Positions 8,230-17,645 of a stretch of 57,962 nucleotides of DNA are shown in pieces. Origin of the DNA: Myxococcales bacterium (GTDB lineage Bacteria > Myxococcota_A > Polyangia > Haliangiales > Haliangiaceae). Below the pieces are notes generated by a model. The model saw nothing but the letters and a program-made list of their open reading frames with translations, had not been told where the DNA came from and did not search any database. The position numbers and the translations under genes were made by a program. Position 1 is the stretch's first letter; each line of letters starts with the position of its first letter. The DNA lies in NCBI GenBank assembly GCA_947483555.1, contig CANKMW010000058.1, positions 1 through 57,962 of the forward strand, given 5' to 3'.

Positions 8230-10248
8230 GTGGACGGCGTCCGCCGAGCAGCGGCGTGGATCGCCCCCAGCATCGCGCTCGCCGCCCTCGCTGCGGTGGC
8301 GGCGGCGCTCCACGACGCCACCGCCACCCACACCGGTGTCACCCGATCCGCGGCCGGCGCCGGCTTCGCGATCCTGGTCACGTGGCCCGCCGCCGCCGCC
8401 GTCTCCCTGTCCGCCCGCGTGATCACCCTGGTCTGGCGGCCGCGCGCGCTGGCCGCCGCCCTGACTGACCTCGGTGGCGGGGCGCCACGCCTGGCCGGCT
8501 GGCTGATCGCGCTGGTGGTCGGCGCCGGGCTGCTCTCGATGCTCACCCACCAGGTCGTGTGGATCTTCTGGCGTGCCACGGCCTTCAAGGCGCGCTCGAT
8601 GTCCCTCGCCATGGGCCCGGTCATGATCGTGGTGGTCGCGGTCGTGGTGCTCATCACGCGTGTCGTGGCGGTCGGTTTCGGTGCCGCGCTCGGCCGCCTC
8701 GAAGCGCGCTGGGCCTCGCGGCGGCAGCGTCCGCTGCTGACGCCGCGCCGCGTCCTCGCCTTCACCATCGCCCTCGCTGGCGCGGCTGCCTGGGCCGCCT
8801 GGCGCCTGGCGGTGCGGCCTCGCTTCGCCAACGTCTCGTTCGAAGGTGTCACCTACCCCGCGATCGCCCTCGTGCTCCTTGCCGCCGCCCACGCCGCCGG
8901 CTCGCTGCTCGTCGGCCACCGCCGCGTGCGTACGATCGCTGGCGCCGCCGCGGTCGTCGTCGCGGCCACGCTCACGTCCACCGCCTTGTGGGCGCGATAC
9001 AGCCGCCCGACGATGGTGCTCGGCCTGTGGGGCTCCGACGGCTTCGCCGCCGACGCGATCGACCTCGTCTACGACCTGTACGCGATCCGCGATGACGTGC
9101 CGATGTCCGACCTCACCCCGGTGCCGCGCCCCGGCACCCCGCATCGCGACATCTTGCTCATCACGATCGACACCTTCCGTCCCGATCGCATCCGCCCCTA
9201 TGGCGGCCCGGTGGCCACGCCCGCGCTCGCCGCGCTCGCCGCACGCGGCATGGTCTTCGAATGGGCGTTCTCGCCCTCGAACGTCACTCGCCGCTCGATG
9301 CCGTCGATCGCCACCGGCGTGGCCCCGACGCGCGTTCGCGGCCGCGTCAACGGCTGGGCGCTGCGGATGGATCCGCGCCACATCACGCTCGCCGAGCGCC
9401 TGCGGGCCGGCGGCTACGCGACCGTCGGGCTGTTCTGCTGCGAGGGCTTCTGGGAGCGCCGCCGCCGGCTCGGCCTCGATCGCGGGATCGACGATCTGTA
9501 CCTGCGCCACGACGGTCAAGACCTGGTCGCCGCGTACCGTGCCCGCGTCGCTGCCCGCTCCCCCGATGGCCCACCGACGTTCACGTGGATCCACTTCATC
9601 GAGCTGCATGAATGGGCCGGCGGCAACCCCGATCTCTCGGCCGAACGGCGCCGCATCTACGACGACCTCGTTGGCCAGGTCGATCGCTGGGTCGGCGAGC
9701 TGGTCGAGACCACGACCGCTCGCCCACCGGATCGGCAGCCGATCGTGATCGTCACCGGCGATCACAGCGAAGGCTTTGGCGATCACGGCCAGCCCTTCCA
9801 CTCCTCGGATCTCTACAACTCTCAGATCCGGGTCCCGCTGCTGGTCGCCGGCCCGGGCGTGCCGCCAGCCCGCGTGCACGAGCCGGTCGGCCTGGCCGAT
9901 CTCGCGCCGACGGTGCTCGAGCTCGCCGGCTTCGTCGCACCGCAGTTCCCGGTGATGGACGGCCGCTCGCTCGCCGACCTGATCACGGGCAAACGCCCCG
10001 GTAATCCGGACGGTGGGCACGCCTACGCCGCCACGATCGTCGACCGCTACGTCCGCGACCGCCGCACCGCGCTGGTGTCCGGCCGCTGGAAGATCATCCA
10101 CCAGCTCGGTCGGTGGGAGCTCTACGACCTGCGCACCGACGCCAACGAGCTCCGCGATCTCGGGCCTGGCAACCCCGCGCGCCTCGCTGAGCTCCAGGCG
10201 CTGCTGCGGGCCCGGTGGGAACGCGACCTCACCTCGCCGTTCCCCTGA
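8230..10248 (+). CDS. Membrane-anchored sulfatase/phosphotransferase-like enzyme
   Basis: About 672 residues from a GTG at 8230, which has a Shine-Dalgarno-like GGGAG; frames reaching further upstream lie antisense to the neighbour. Five or so N-terminal helices (to ~290) precede an alkaline-phosphatase-superfamily domain: metal motifs DILLITIDTFRPD and GDHSEGFGDHG, the family segment VPLLVAGPGV, and a C-terminal YDLRTDANELRDL stretch typical of arylsulfatase A-like proteins. The usual sulfatase signature CxPSR, whose Cys or Ser becomes formylglycine, is absent. The aligned segment reads SNVTRRSMPSIATG, leaving Thr or Ser as possible nucleophile, as in lipid phosphoethanolamine or phosphoglycerol transferases. 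It may therefore be a transferase or phosphohydrolase rather than a true sulfatase. It is flanked by GT-C-like membrane proteins on both sides. Confidence 0.8.
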   Translation: MDGVRRAAAWIAPSIALAALAAVAAALHDATATHTGVTRSAAGAGFAILVTWPAAAAVSLSARVITLVWRPRALAAALTDLGGGAPRLAGWLIALVVGAGLLSMLTHQVVWIFWRATAFKARSMSLAMGPVMIVVVAVVVLITRVVAVGFGAALGRLEARWASRRQRPLLTPRRVLAFTIALAGAAAWAAWRLAVRPRFANVSFEGVTYPAIALVLLAAAHAAGSLLVGHRRVRTIAGAAAVVVAATLTSTALWARYSRPTMVLGLWGSDGFAADAIDLVYDLYAIRDDVPMSDLTPVPRPGTPHRDILLITIDTFRPDRIRPYGGPVATPALAALAARGMVFEWAFSPSNVTRRSMPSIATGVAPTRVRGRVNGWALRMDPRHITLAERLRAGGYATVGLFCCEGFWERRRRLGLDRGIDDLYLRHDGQDLVAAYRARVAARSPDGPPTFTWIHFIELHEWAGGNPDLSAERRRIYDDLVGQVDRWVGELVETTTARPPDRQPIVIVTGDHSEGFGDHGQPFHSSDLYNSQIRVPLLVAGPGVPPARVHEPVGLADLAPTVLELAGFVAPQFPVMDGRSLADLITGKRPGNPDGGHAYAATIVDRYVRDRRTALVSGRWKIIHQLGRWELYDLRTDANELRDLGPGNPARLAELQALLRARWERDLTSPFP

Positions 10249-10272
10249 CGTCCCGGCCCGCACCCGCCGCCC

Positions 10273-12495
10273 TCATCGGCGCTTCCGCAGCTCGACGTAG
10301 TCCAGGAACACGACCTGACCCTTGCGCCCGGTCGGTACCGCGACCTCGACCCAGTGCCGGCCTGGTGTCAGCCACACCGCGGCCGGTGTCAGCCACACGG
10401 CAACTTCGCGTAACTCCAGCGTCCAGGCCGCGGCCGCCGTGTCGTGCGACGTCACCACCTCGAGGCCATCGATGCGGATGGTCACGGTGGCGCCGGCCGG
10501 ATGGTGGGCCAGCCGCAACGCCAGGATCATGTCGCCGGCGTCTTCGGCCAGCGCCCAGACCGGGACGGCGAAGCGCGCCGGCCCATCGACGTCGAAGCGC
10601 AGCGCCTCGCCACCCGACAGCGGCAGGTTGCCGACGTGCGGCGCCGGCACGCGCTGCCCGAACCCGCCGTGCGCACGCTCGAGCGGGTACAGCGCACCGC
10701 CCTCGTGCCGCATCGGCGCATCGGCCGCATACGCGAGCGGTGTCACCCGTGTGCCGGCCAGCCGGACCGGACGCCGCTGCGGATAGATCCGCGCGAAGCC
10801 GGCGTTGGCAGCCTCACCCAGGTCCTTCACCACCAGGGGCCGGTTGCGCGGGATGTCGGCGGGAAATGCGGTCACCGCCGCCGGGATCTTCATCGAGTCG
10901 ACGAACACCAGCGCGTCGCGTAGCCCCGGCTGCGCCAGCACGTCGAGCAGCGCCCCACCGGCCAGCGCTGGCCGCTTGCCACAGTGCTGCTCGACCGCGC
11001 CCCGATCGGCGCGCATGGCGACGACGATCAGCACCGGCAGGGCCAGGGTCAACGCGCCGGCAGCGATCGCACGCGCCCGTCCGGCACCGCCGACGCGCGC
11101 CAGCAACCCGGCGGCATCCGCGCACCCCGCCGCCGCCAGCAACCCCGCGAACGGCAGCGCGACGTAGTAGAAGCGCGCTCCGTACGCGACGCCGTGATAG
11201 AAGAACAACGCGTAGCCCGCGACGGTCGCGACGAACACACCGCCGCAGAGCGCCCGCCGCCGTGCCGCGGCACCGCCCCGCCAGGCACCGCCGATCAGCC
11301 CCAGCACCGGCAGCAGCGCCAGCGGCGCCCAGCCGAACGACCATCGCGTCCAGGCCTCGAGCCGCTTGCGGGTGTTGGCCACCGCGTGCTTGGGCTGGAA
11401 GCCGTCGCGGCCGAAGCTGGTGTTCTGCGTCAACGGACACTCGCCGACCCCGGGCCCAAAACCGAGCCGAAAACAGTCACCACGACGCTCCTTGAGCTGC
11501 ATGTAGCGCTGCTGCGGGGGCAGCAACGCGTCGCCGGTGAGCGCGTGGTTGTAGGCCAGATAGCCGGCCGCGAGCGGCAACGCGCACAGCACCGCGACGA
11601 TCAAGCGGCGCAGCGCGGCCGCCCGATCGCGCGCCACCGCCCACGCGATCGCGGGTGTCAGCGCGGCGGCGACCACGATCGCATCGAGCTGTCGGGTCGC
11701 CGCCAGGTACGCCAGCGCCGCGCCGCCGATGCCGGCCCACCAGCGCGCCCGCGGCCCGCCATCGCGCCGGACCACACCGCGCCACAACCCGAGCACCGCC
11801 AGCGCCGCGAACAGCGCCGCCGTCGGATGCGACATGAAGCTGCCCGCGTTCATCAGCCGGAACCACGACCCGAGATGGATCAGCGCCGCCAGCCGCGCCG
11901 CCGCACCGTCGCCGCCGAACACCTCGCGCGCCAGCAGCCAGATGACGATCGCGAGAAGCGCCCCCAGCACCGGGTTGACCACCCCGGGCGCGCCCAGGCG
12001 CTCGCCGATCGCGAGCAGCGCGCCGTAGCCGGGCGGGAACACCGCGTACCACTGGCCATCGTCGTGCGTCCCCCACGAGACGTAGTGGAACTCGGAGGCC
12101 GGCGGCGACGGCGCCGTCAGGTGCCCATCGGCAAACGTGCGGGCCTGGTGCAGATAGCCGAGCTCGTCCGGGACCTCGGGCACGCCCTTGTGTACCGACT
12201 CGTGGGCCCACATCCCGCTGACCAGCGCGGCGACGAACACGGTCGCACCAAACACCCGCGCCGGCACGCGAGCGAGCAGCCCGGCTGGCGCCAGCCCGAG
12301 GTGCGCCAGCACGCCGCCGACCGCCAGCGCGGCGCCGATCAAGGCCAGCGACGGCACCGTCGCGATGGCAGCGAACGCGTCGCCAACGATGCCGCGACCG
12401 CCCCAGGCGAGCCCGACCAGACACGCCGCCGCGAGCACGGCCAGGAAGCCGCGCGCGGCGCCGGTGACCAACCGTTCGAACATCGTCGCCCGCAT
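10273..12495 (-). CDS. Multispanning GT-C-like membrane protein 2 (GT39-like)
   Basis: 740 residues with the same plan as the protein at 6104: about ten hydrophobic helices up to ~residue 490, then a soluble C-terminal domain of beta character. The loop after the third helix contains VPEVPDELGYLHQARTFADG; an acidic motif in the first large loop is where GT-C enzymes keep catalytic Asp/Glu residues. WGTHDDGQWYAVFPPGYG resembles loops of GT39-type mannosyltransferases. Donor and acceptor are unknown. The ATG at 12495 is used; an ATG four codons later (12483) is equally plausible. The gene is convergent with the sulfatase-like gene, with a 24-bp gap. Near its 3' end a 21-bp tandem duplication gives the protein the repeat VWLTPAAVWLTP. 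Confidence 0.7.
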   Translation of the reverse strand: MRATMFERLVTGAARGFLAVLAAACLVGLAWGGRGIVGDAFAAIATVPSLALIGAALAVGGVLAHLGLAPAGLLARVPARVFGATVFVAALVSGMWAHESVHKGVPEVPDELGYLHQARTFADGHLTAPSPPASEFHYVSWGTHDDGQWYAVFPPGYGALLAIGERLGAPGVVNPVLGALLAIVIWLLAREVFGGDGAAARLAALIHLGSWFRLMNAGSFMSHPTAALFAALAVLGLWRGVVRRDGGPRARWWAGIGGAALAYLAATRQLDAIVVAAALTPAIAWAVARDRAAALRRLIVAVLCALPLAAGYLAYNHALTGDALLPPQQRYMQLKERRGDCFRLGFGPGVGECPLTQNTSFGRDGFQPKHAVANTRKRLEAWTRWSFGWAPLALLPVLGLIGGAWRGGAAARRRALCGGVFVATVAGYALFFYHGVAYGARFYYVALPFAGLLAAAGCADAAGLLARVGGAGRARAIAAGALTLALPVLIVVAMRADRGAVEQHCGKRPALAGGALLDVLAQPGLRDALVFVDSMKIPAAVTAFPADIPRNRPLVVKDLGEAANAGFARIYPQRRPVRLAGTRVTPLAYAADAPMRHEGGALYPLERAHGGFGQRVPAPHVGNLPLSGGEALRFDVDGPARFAVPVWALAEDAGDMILALRLAHHPAGATVTIRIDGLEVVTSHDTAAAAWTLELREVAVWLTPAAVWLTPGRHWVEVAVPTGRKGQVVFLDYVELRKRR
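10364..10405. repeat. 21-bp tandem duplication inside a coding region
   Basis: Two 21-bp units, 10364-10384 and 10385-10405, both begin GGTGTCAGCCACAC and diverge at the end. The period of 21 keeps the reading frame of the minus-strand membrane-protein gene. The 12-mer GGTGTCAGCCAC is also the core of intergenic palindromes at 17410 and 20953, so the duplication may derive from that dispersed family rather than from simple slippage. Confidence 0.7.
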
Positions 12496-12593
12496 CGTCG
12501 CACGCGGTTCACGCGAACTTCACGTCGCCCCGATGAATCGGCGGCGTGGGCCGCCGTTTGCCATGATACGCAATCGTCAGGAGACTCGACGCC

Positions 12594-13313
12594 ATGCCCC
12601 GCACCGCCATCGCTGTCTGCACCGTGCTCGCCACCATGCTCACGCAGGCCGCCTGCAAGAAGAAGTCGACGGACGGCACCGGATCCGCAACCGGATCCGC
12701 GGCCGCGAGCGCACCGAACTCAGGCAACTGCCCGGCCGCGCCGGACCGGCAGTTCAACGAACGCTTCGCGGTCGGCGTGCTCCCCGACTTCCGCGTCGAA
12801 GGTCTGGTCGGCCACGCGGCGAGCTGCCACACCGCGTTCAAGCCCGGCGCTGTCGTCGCCACTCGGCCTGGCCCCGATGGAACGCCCGAGACCTATCTCG
12901 CCACCGCCGGCGTCTTCGAGGGCTTCTGCCCCGGGGAGACGGTCGCTTACAAGTTCGAGAGCGTCCCGGTCGCCAGCCTGTCCGTGACCAGTAACGGCAT
13001 CCCGCTCGCCAAGGCAGCGTTCGACATCGCGCTCGACCGTCCGACCGAGCACTACGTCGGCGTCGTGCCCCAGGACCGTTGCGGCTTCCGCCTTTCGCGA
13101 GGCGTTGGTCATGGCAACGCGCGGTGGTCGATGGGACCTGGCTGCGACAAGATCGTCGCCGCGAAGCCGTCGACGCTCGCCGGGGCGCAAGGCCCCGACG
13201 GCTTCAACGCCCCCGCTGATGACGTCGCGCTCGTGCCGCTCGCCGCCGGTACCTGCACGCTCGGCATCGACTATCTCGGCACCAAGGGCGAGGTCACCGT
13301 GACGGTCAAGTAG
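12594..13313 (+). CDS. Putative lipoprotein of unknown function
   Basis: 239 residues. The N-terminus is a lipoprotein signal peptide (short basic start, hydrophobic stretch AVCTVLATMLTQAAC, lipobox Cys followed by KKK), then a Ser/Ala/Gly-rich linker, then a globular domain of ~190 residues with five or six Cys (CPAAP, ASCHTAF, GFCPGE, QDRCGF, GPGCDK, GTCTLG), suggesting disulfides outside the cytoplasm. The end is Ig-like (CTLGIDYLGTKGEVTVTV). A GGAG sits 13 bases before the ATG. No family was recognised. It stands alone between two minus-strand genes. Confidence 0.75.
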   Translation: MPRTAIAVCTVLATMLTQAACKKKSTDGTGSATGSAAASAPNSGNCPAAPDRQFNERFAVGVLPDFRVEGLVGHAASCHTAFKPGAVVATRPGPDGTPETYLATAGVFEGFCPGETVAYKFESVPVASLSVTSNGIPLAKAAFDIALDRPTEHYVGVVPQDRCGFRLSRGVGHGNARWSMGPGCDKIVAAKPSTLAGAQGPDGFNAPADDVALVPLAAGTCTLGIDYLGTKGEVTVTVK

Positions 13314-13351
13314 CTCGGCGTCGGCCAGCACTGGGCGCGGCGCTCGCTCAC

Positions 13352-14893
13352 TCACTCGACCCAGATCGGGTTGATCACCGCGAACGGGACCACGCCCGGC
13401 CGCCCCTTCTCCTGCTGGTACGTCCCGGTCATCTCGACCGGCAGCGGCTCGTCGCCATCGGCGTCGACCGCGATCCAGGTCGGCGCGGCGGTCGGCACCT
13501 CGACGACCACGCGGTGACGCCGCGCGCCGGCGGGCACGGTCTCCGCCTTGACGACCACGCCGCCGACCAGCACCCGCAGTCGGGTCGCGTGCACCCAGCC
13601 CGCCTGGGCCAGCTCGACGTCGATCCGCACCCGACCACTCGGGGCGCGCACCACCTGCCCCGGCCCCACCGCCGCGCCACCGGCGGCGTCGACGACCTCG
13701 ACATCGAGCCACGGCCCGGTGGTCGCGACCGCGCGCCGGGCGCGCAACGCCGCCACGAACCCGGCCTCGTCGAACGGCGCCAGCCGCGCGTCGTCGACGA
13801 AGACGTAGGTGCGCGCCACGCCGTCGAGCACCCCGTTCAGGTGATGGGTGTCGCTGCCGCCAACGCCGGCGACGCGCACGCCGTGCGTCGCGAAGGTGTA
13901 GAAGTCGCGCACGCCCTCGTCGGCGCGGCGGTCGGTCGGCGCGTTGAACGCCGTGTGACCGGCCAGCACCTCGACGGCGTCGAAGTCGACCGGGAACGGC
14001 GGTGGCCAGCGGACGCCGTCCCAGCCGGTGCCGTCGAACAGCGAGTACATGCGAAAGCGCGGGTGGTTGACCTGCACCACGGGCCGTCCCGGCAGTCCGT
14101 GTCCCCACGCCATCATCTCGACCGCGCTCCAGCGCGCCATGTCGGCGGCGCTGGGACTTCCGCCGCGCGGCGCGCCGCGATCGACCGCCACCGGATAGAC
14201 CCCGACGTGCATCAGGTCGTTGCCGGCCTCGTTAGAGGCCAGCGATGCGACCGCGCCGCCCAGGCCGAGCTCGGCGATCGCTGGCTCGAGATCGCCGTTC
14301 ACGGCGTGATCCGACAGCGCGATCACCTGCACTCCCGCCGCCGCCTGCGCCATCACGCGCCAGCGATCGGGCAGCCCCGAGTCGTTCGACGCGGCGGCGT
14401 GGACGTGCATGTCGGCGGCGAGCGCGCCGTCGGCGCGCCAGGCCCGCTCGAGCGGAATCGAGAGCGCCACCTCGCCGGCGCCGAGCGTGACCTCGCCTTC
14501 CCAGCGCTCGTGCTCGAAGCCGCGCCAGGCCCACACCCCGTACCGTCCCGGTGGCAACGGGATGCACCCACCGGCCGCCGCCCCGACCGGGATGGTCGCC
14601 TGTCCAGTCGCCAGCACCAGGCCGTGCCAGGTCCCCAGCGCGCCGGGCGCCGGCTCGCACCCCCCTTTCGCCTGCCGCACGCCGCCGTAGAGGTCGTTCT
14701 CGCCCCAGCGCACCGGCGCGTCGCCGTCCCACAAGAGCACGCGCGCCGCGACCGTCGGGCCGCCGGCCCCGTCGGTCACGGTCAGGGTGAGCGTGCCGAC
14801 CGCGGGCGGCGCCGGCCGATCGCGGCGACAGCCGACCAGCGCGATCGCGATCAGCGCGATCGCACGCGCCCGGCCGACCCTACCGACCGCCAC
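13352..14893 (-). CDS. CehA/McbA-type PHP-domain metallohydrolase lipoprotein
   Basis: 513 residues. A lipobox at ~C22 (IALVGC) after a basic leader suggests a lipid anchor. After a beta-rich N-terminal domain (~30-150) comes a PHP-type metal-binding domain: ADMHVHAAASNDSG (first HxH), ALSDHAVNGDLEP, SNEAGNDLMHVGVYP, QVNHPRF and GGSDTHH. This motif set is that of the CehA/McbA family (carbaryl esterase relatives); several members hydrolyse phosphoesters or carbamates, but the natural substrate here is unknown. The C-terminal ~120 residues are a beta-domain. The GTG start overlaps the stop of the upstream lytic transglycosylase gene by 14 bp, so the two are translationally coupled. Confidence 0.8.
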   Translation of the reverse strand: MAVGRVGRARAIALIAIALVGCRRDRPAPPAVGTLTLTVTDGAGGPTVAARVLLWDGDAPVRWGENDLYGGVRQAKGGCEPAPGALGTWHGLVLATGQATIPVGAAAGGCIPLPPGRYGVWAWRGFEHERWEGEVTLGAGEVALSIPLERAWRADGALAADMHVHAAASNDSGLPDRWRVMAQAAAGVQVIALSDHAVNGDLEPAIAELGLGGAVASLASNEAGNDLMHVGVYPVAVDRGAPRGGSPSAADMARWSAVEMMAWGHGLPGRPVVQVNHPRFRMYSLFDGTGWDGVRWPPPFPVDFDAVEVLAGHTAFNAPTDRRADEGVRDFYTFATHGVRVAGVGGSDTHHLNGVLDGVARTYVFVDDARLAPFDEAGFVAALRARRAVATTGPWLDVEVVDAAGGAAVGPGQVVRAPSGRVRIDVELAQAGWVHATRLRVLVGGVVVKAETVPAGARRHRVVVEVPTAAPTWIAVDADGDEPLPVEMTGTYQQEKGRPGVVPFAVINPIWVE

Positions 14894-15605
14894 GCTCGGC
14901 GGCCGCCTTGTACTCGTAGTAGCGGTCGAGCACCATGCGCAGGTACTTGCGGGTGTTGGTGTAGGGCGGCACCTGGTTGCCGTACCTGGCGAGCGAGCCG
15001 GGCCCGGCGTGGTAGGCCGCGATCGTCAACACCAGGTCACCGTCGTAGCGGTTGGCGAGCACGCGCAACAGCCGCGTTCCGCCGAGGATGTTGTCGCGCG
15101 GCTCGAAGACGTTGGCGACCCGCATGTCCTGCTCGACCGCCGGCATGACCTGCATCAGCCCGCGCGCGCCCGCCGACGAGACCACCCGCGGGTCGTAGTC
15201 GCTCTCGACCCGGATCACGGCGCGGATGAGCGGCACCGGGATGCGGTACAGCTCCGCCGCCTCGAGGATGAAGGCGTCGTAGCGATGAAACCGCTCGGCC
15301 GAATTGTCGCGCGCCGGGACCGCGTCGCAGCGCGCGCAGCCGCCGCGAGCGGCCGCCGCCTTGGTGCCGCGGTCGGGATTCTCGACGACGATCTTCTTCC
15401 AACCCCGGCCCTTGTCGCGGCCCTTCGGCTTGATGTTGGTGAAGTGCACGACGCCGTCGGCGTCGGTGTACGTGTAGATATCGGCCTGCGCCGCGCGCGG
15501 CCGGGCCAGCCCGACCACCACGGCGGCGACCAGCATGGCGGCCAGCGCCGCGCCCACCATCAGGGGAGCACGCATGGGTCGCGGACGTCGGCGACGGCGA
15601 GCCAT
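14880..15605 (-). CDS. Lytic transglycosylase (SLT domain) with DUF4124-like N-terminus
   Basis: 241 residues. A basic N-terminus and hydrophobic signal/anchor (APLMVGAALAAMLVAAVVVGL) precede a DUF4124-like strand region (IYTYTDADGVVHFTN) and an SLT catalytic domain (~110-235). Its landmarks are IRAVIRVESDYDPRVVSSAGARGLMQVMP, with the catalytic Glu in the RVESDYDP segment, and AAYHAGPGSLARYG. It cleaves peptidoglycan glycan strands to 1,6-anhydro products in the periplasm. A CARC motif near residue 88 is unusual. It is the first gene of a two-gene unit with the downstream PHP-domain lipoprotein. It is divergent from nadB with a 60-bp gap. Confidence 0.88.
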   Translation of the reverse strand: MARRRRRPRPMRAPLMVGAALAAMLVAAVVVGLARPRAAQADIYTYTDADGVVHFTNIKPKGRDKGRGWKKIVVENPDRGTKAAAARGGCARCDAVPARDNSAERFHRYDAFILEAAELYRIPVPLIRAVIRVESDYDPRVVSSAGARGLMQVMPAVEQDMRVANVFEPRDNILGGTRLLRVLANRYDGDLVLTIAAYHAGPGSLARYGNQVPPYTNTRKYLRMVLDRYYEYKAAAERGGR

Positions 15606-15665
15606 CGAGCCGAAATGCTAGCACGGGGCGATCACGCGGCGCGACACAGGGGCTATCGTGCGGGC

Positions 15666-17255
15666 ATGTCCGACGTGGTCGAGACCGACTACCTGGTGCT
15701 GGGTTCCGGGATCGCCGGACTGTCGTTCGCCATCGACGCCGCCGCCCACGGCCGGGTCCTGGTGATCACCAAGAAGGCGCCGACCGACACCAACACCAAC
15801 TGGGCCCAGGGTGGGGTGGCGGCGGTGCTGGCCGGCGACGACACCTTCGAGCAGCACGTCGCCGACACGCTCACGGTCGGCGACGGTCTGTGCAACCGCG
15901 CGGTGGTCGAGAGCGTGGTCGCCGAGGGACCGGCGGCGGTCGAGAAGCTGCTCGCGCTCGGCACCCACCTCGACCGCGGCGCCGACGGCGCGCTCGATCT
16001 CACCCGCGAGGGCGGCCACAGCCGCCGCCGAGTCGTCCACCACGAGGACATCAGCGGCCGCGAGATCCAGCGCGCGCTGCTGGCCGCCGCCCACGCCAAC
16101 CCCAACATCACGATCCTGGCCGACCACATCGCCGTGGATTTGTTGTCCATGGCCAAGTACGGCGGCGATGCGGCCTGCATCGGCGCCTACGTCCTCGACG
16201 GCGCGAGCGGCCAGGTCAAGACCGTGATCGCGCGGGCGACCGTGCTGGCCACCGGCGGCGCCGGCAAGGTCTACGTCTACACCTCCAACCCCGACGTCGC
16301 GACCGGCGACGGCATCGCGATGGCCTACCGCATCGGCGCCGTGGTCTCGAACCTCGAGTTCGTGCAGTTCCACCCCACGGTGCTGTACCACCCGCACGCC
16401 AAGAGCTTCCTGATCTCGGAGGCCCTGCGCGGCGAGGGCGGCAAGCTGCGGCTGTCAACCGGCGAACGCTTCATGGACGGCTACCACGAGCGCGCCGAGC
16501 TGGGGCCGCGCGACGTGGTGGCGCGCGCCATCGACAACGAGCTCAAGAAGTCGGGCGCCGACTCGGTGTACCTCGACATGACCCACCTGCCGCCCGAGTT
16601 CGTGCGCAGTCGCTTCCCCAACATCGGCGAGCGCTGCCTGCAGCTCGGCATCGACATGACCAAGCAGCCGATCCCGGTCGTGCCGGCGGCGCACTACATG
16701 TGCGGGGGCATCAAGACCAACGAGCACGGCGAGACCACGGTCAAGAACCTGTACGCGATCGGCGAGTGCTCGATGACCGGCCTGCACGGCGCCTGCCGGC
16801 TGGCCTCGAACTCGCTGCTCGAGGGCATGGTCTACGCCCGGCGCGCCGCCGAGCACGTCCGCGGCGCGAAGGCGACGCGCCCGACCACCGTGATCCCCTG
16901 GCAATCGGGCGAGGCCACCGACTCCAACGACGCGATCGTCGTGGCCCTCAACTGGGACGAGATCCGCCGCTTCATGTGGTCGTACGTCGGCATCGTCCGC
17001 AGCGACAAGCGCATCGACCGCGCGCGGCGCCGGATCGAGCTGCTGCGCGAGGAGATCCGCGAGTACTACTGGAACTTCAAGATCACGTCCGACGTGATCG
17101 AGCTCCGCAACCTGGCGCTGGTCGCGCACCTGGTCATCGAGAGCGCGCGCCGGCGCAAGGAGTCACGCGGCCTCCACTACACCGTGGACTACCCGCAGAA
17201 GAGCGACGTGGTCCGCGACACCGAGATTCACCTGACCAACGGGCCGGCGGCCTGA
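15666..17255 (+). CDS. nadB: L-aspartate oxidase
   Basis: 529 residues, the usual length. It oxidises L-aspartate to iminoaspartate with FAD, the first step of de novo NAD synthesis. FAD-binding signature: DYLVLGSGIAGLSFAIDAA near the start, then NTNWAQGGVAAVL, and a succinate-dehydrogenase-like core with HPTVLYHPHAKSFLISEALRGEGG, PAAHYMCGGI, LYAIGECSMTGLHGACRLASNSLLEG, and a C-terminal helical domain. The ATG at 15666 is right because the FAD motif begins about 8 residues later; the frame continues upstream only as antisense of the transglycosylase gene. nadA and nadC are not in the window. A terminator-like hairpin lies 262 bp downstream. Confidence 0.95.
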   Translation: MSDVVETDYLVLGSGIAGLSFAIDAAAHGRVLVITKKAPTDTNTNWAQGGVAAVLAGDDTFEQHVADTLTVGDGLCNRAVVESVVAEGPAAVEKLLALGTHLDRGADGALDLTREGGHSRRRVVHHEDISGREIQRALLAAAHANPNITILADHIAVDLLSMAKYGGDAACIGAYVLDGASGQVKTVIARATVLATGGAGKVYVYTSNPDVATGDGIAMAYRIGAVVSNLEFVQFHPTVLYHPHAKSFLISEALRGEGGKLRLSTGERFMDGYHERAELGPRDVVARAIDNELKKSGADSVYLDMTHLPPEFVRSRFPNIGERCLQLGIDMTKQPIPVVPAAHYMCGGIKTNEHGETTVKNLYAIGECSMTGLHGACRLASNSLLEGMVYARRAAEHVRGAKATRPTTVIPWQSGEATDSNDAIVVALNWDEIRRFMWSYVGIVRSDKRIDRARRRIELLREEIREYYWNFKITSDVIELRNLALVAHLVIESARRRKESRGLHYTVDYPQKSDVVRDTEIHLTNGPAA

Positions 17256-17409
17256 GTCAGGTCCGTCGGGCGCCCTGCTCGGCGCCGGCGGGCGCACCGC
17301 GGCGCATTTTCACACCACGCTGCCGTCAACGGCGGTTCACGTGTCGGGAGCGATCCCGGACCGCATCCGGGCCCCGAAACCAGAGTCTTTCCAGCGGTCT
17401 ATCGTTGCA

Positions 17410-17448
17410 GGTGTCAGCCACCGGGCGGACCGCGCGGTGGCTGGCACC
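17410..17448. repeat. Dispersed palindrome, GGTGTCAGCCACC family
   Basis: A 13-bp stem (17410-17422 GGTGTCAGCCACC; 17436-17448 GGTGGCTGGCACC, one G-U pair) closes a 13-nt loop. The 19 bases 17410-17428 recur exactly, in inverse orientation, at 20953-20971. It lies in the 390-bp gap between nadB and the next gene, in which I see no gene. REP-like by form. Confidence 0.75.
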
Positions 17449-17516
17449 GCGGTCGCAATAGCGTCGGACGTCACTCCACGGCGCAGATCATGACGGACGG
17501 CCACGCGTCGTGGAGG

Positions 17517-17551
17517 GCTGCCGGGGCATACCGTCCCGGCGGCTGTTTTTT
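17517..17551 (+). terminator. Rho-independent terminator or attenuator
   Basis: A 9-bp stem (17517-17525 with 17535-17543, one G-U pair), a 9-nt loop, then TG and six T (17546-17551). It lies 262 bp after nadB and 95 bp before the lipoprotein ATG at 17646. It could end the nadB transcript or act as a leader attenuator for the downstream gene. Confidence 0.65.
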
Positions 17552-17645
17552 CGGCGCGCGCTCACCGCGCCATGCGAAGCCGCATCGCCGCGGTCGCGCG
17601 TGCGTCTCGCACGTCCGCGCATCCGCGGTATGTTCGGTGGCACTG

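Noticed and set aside
14787..15665. N-terminal extension of nadB by 293 codons
   Set aside because: It is antisense to the lytic transglycosylase gene and the FAD motif begins right after the ATG at 15666.
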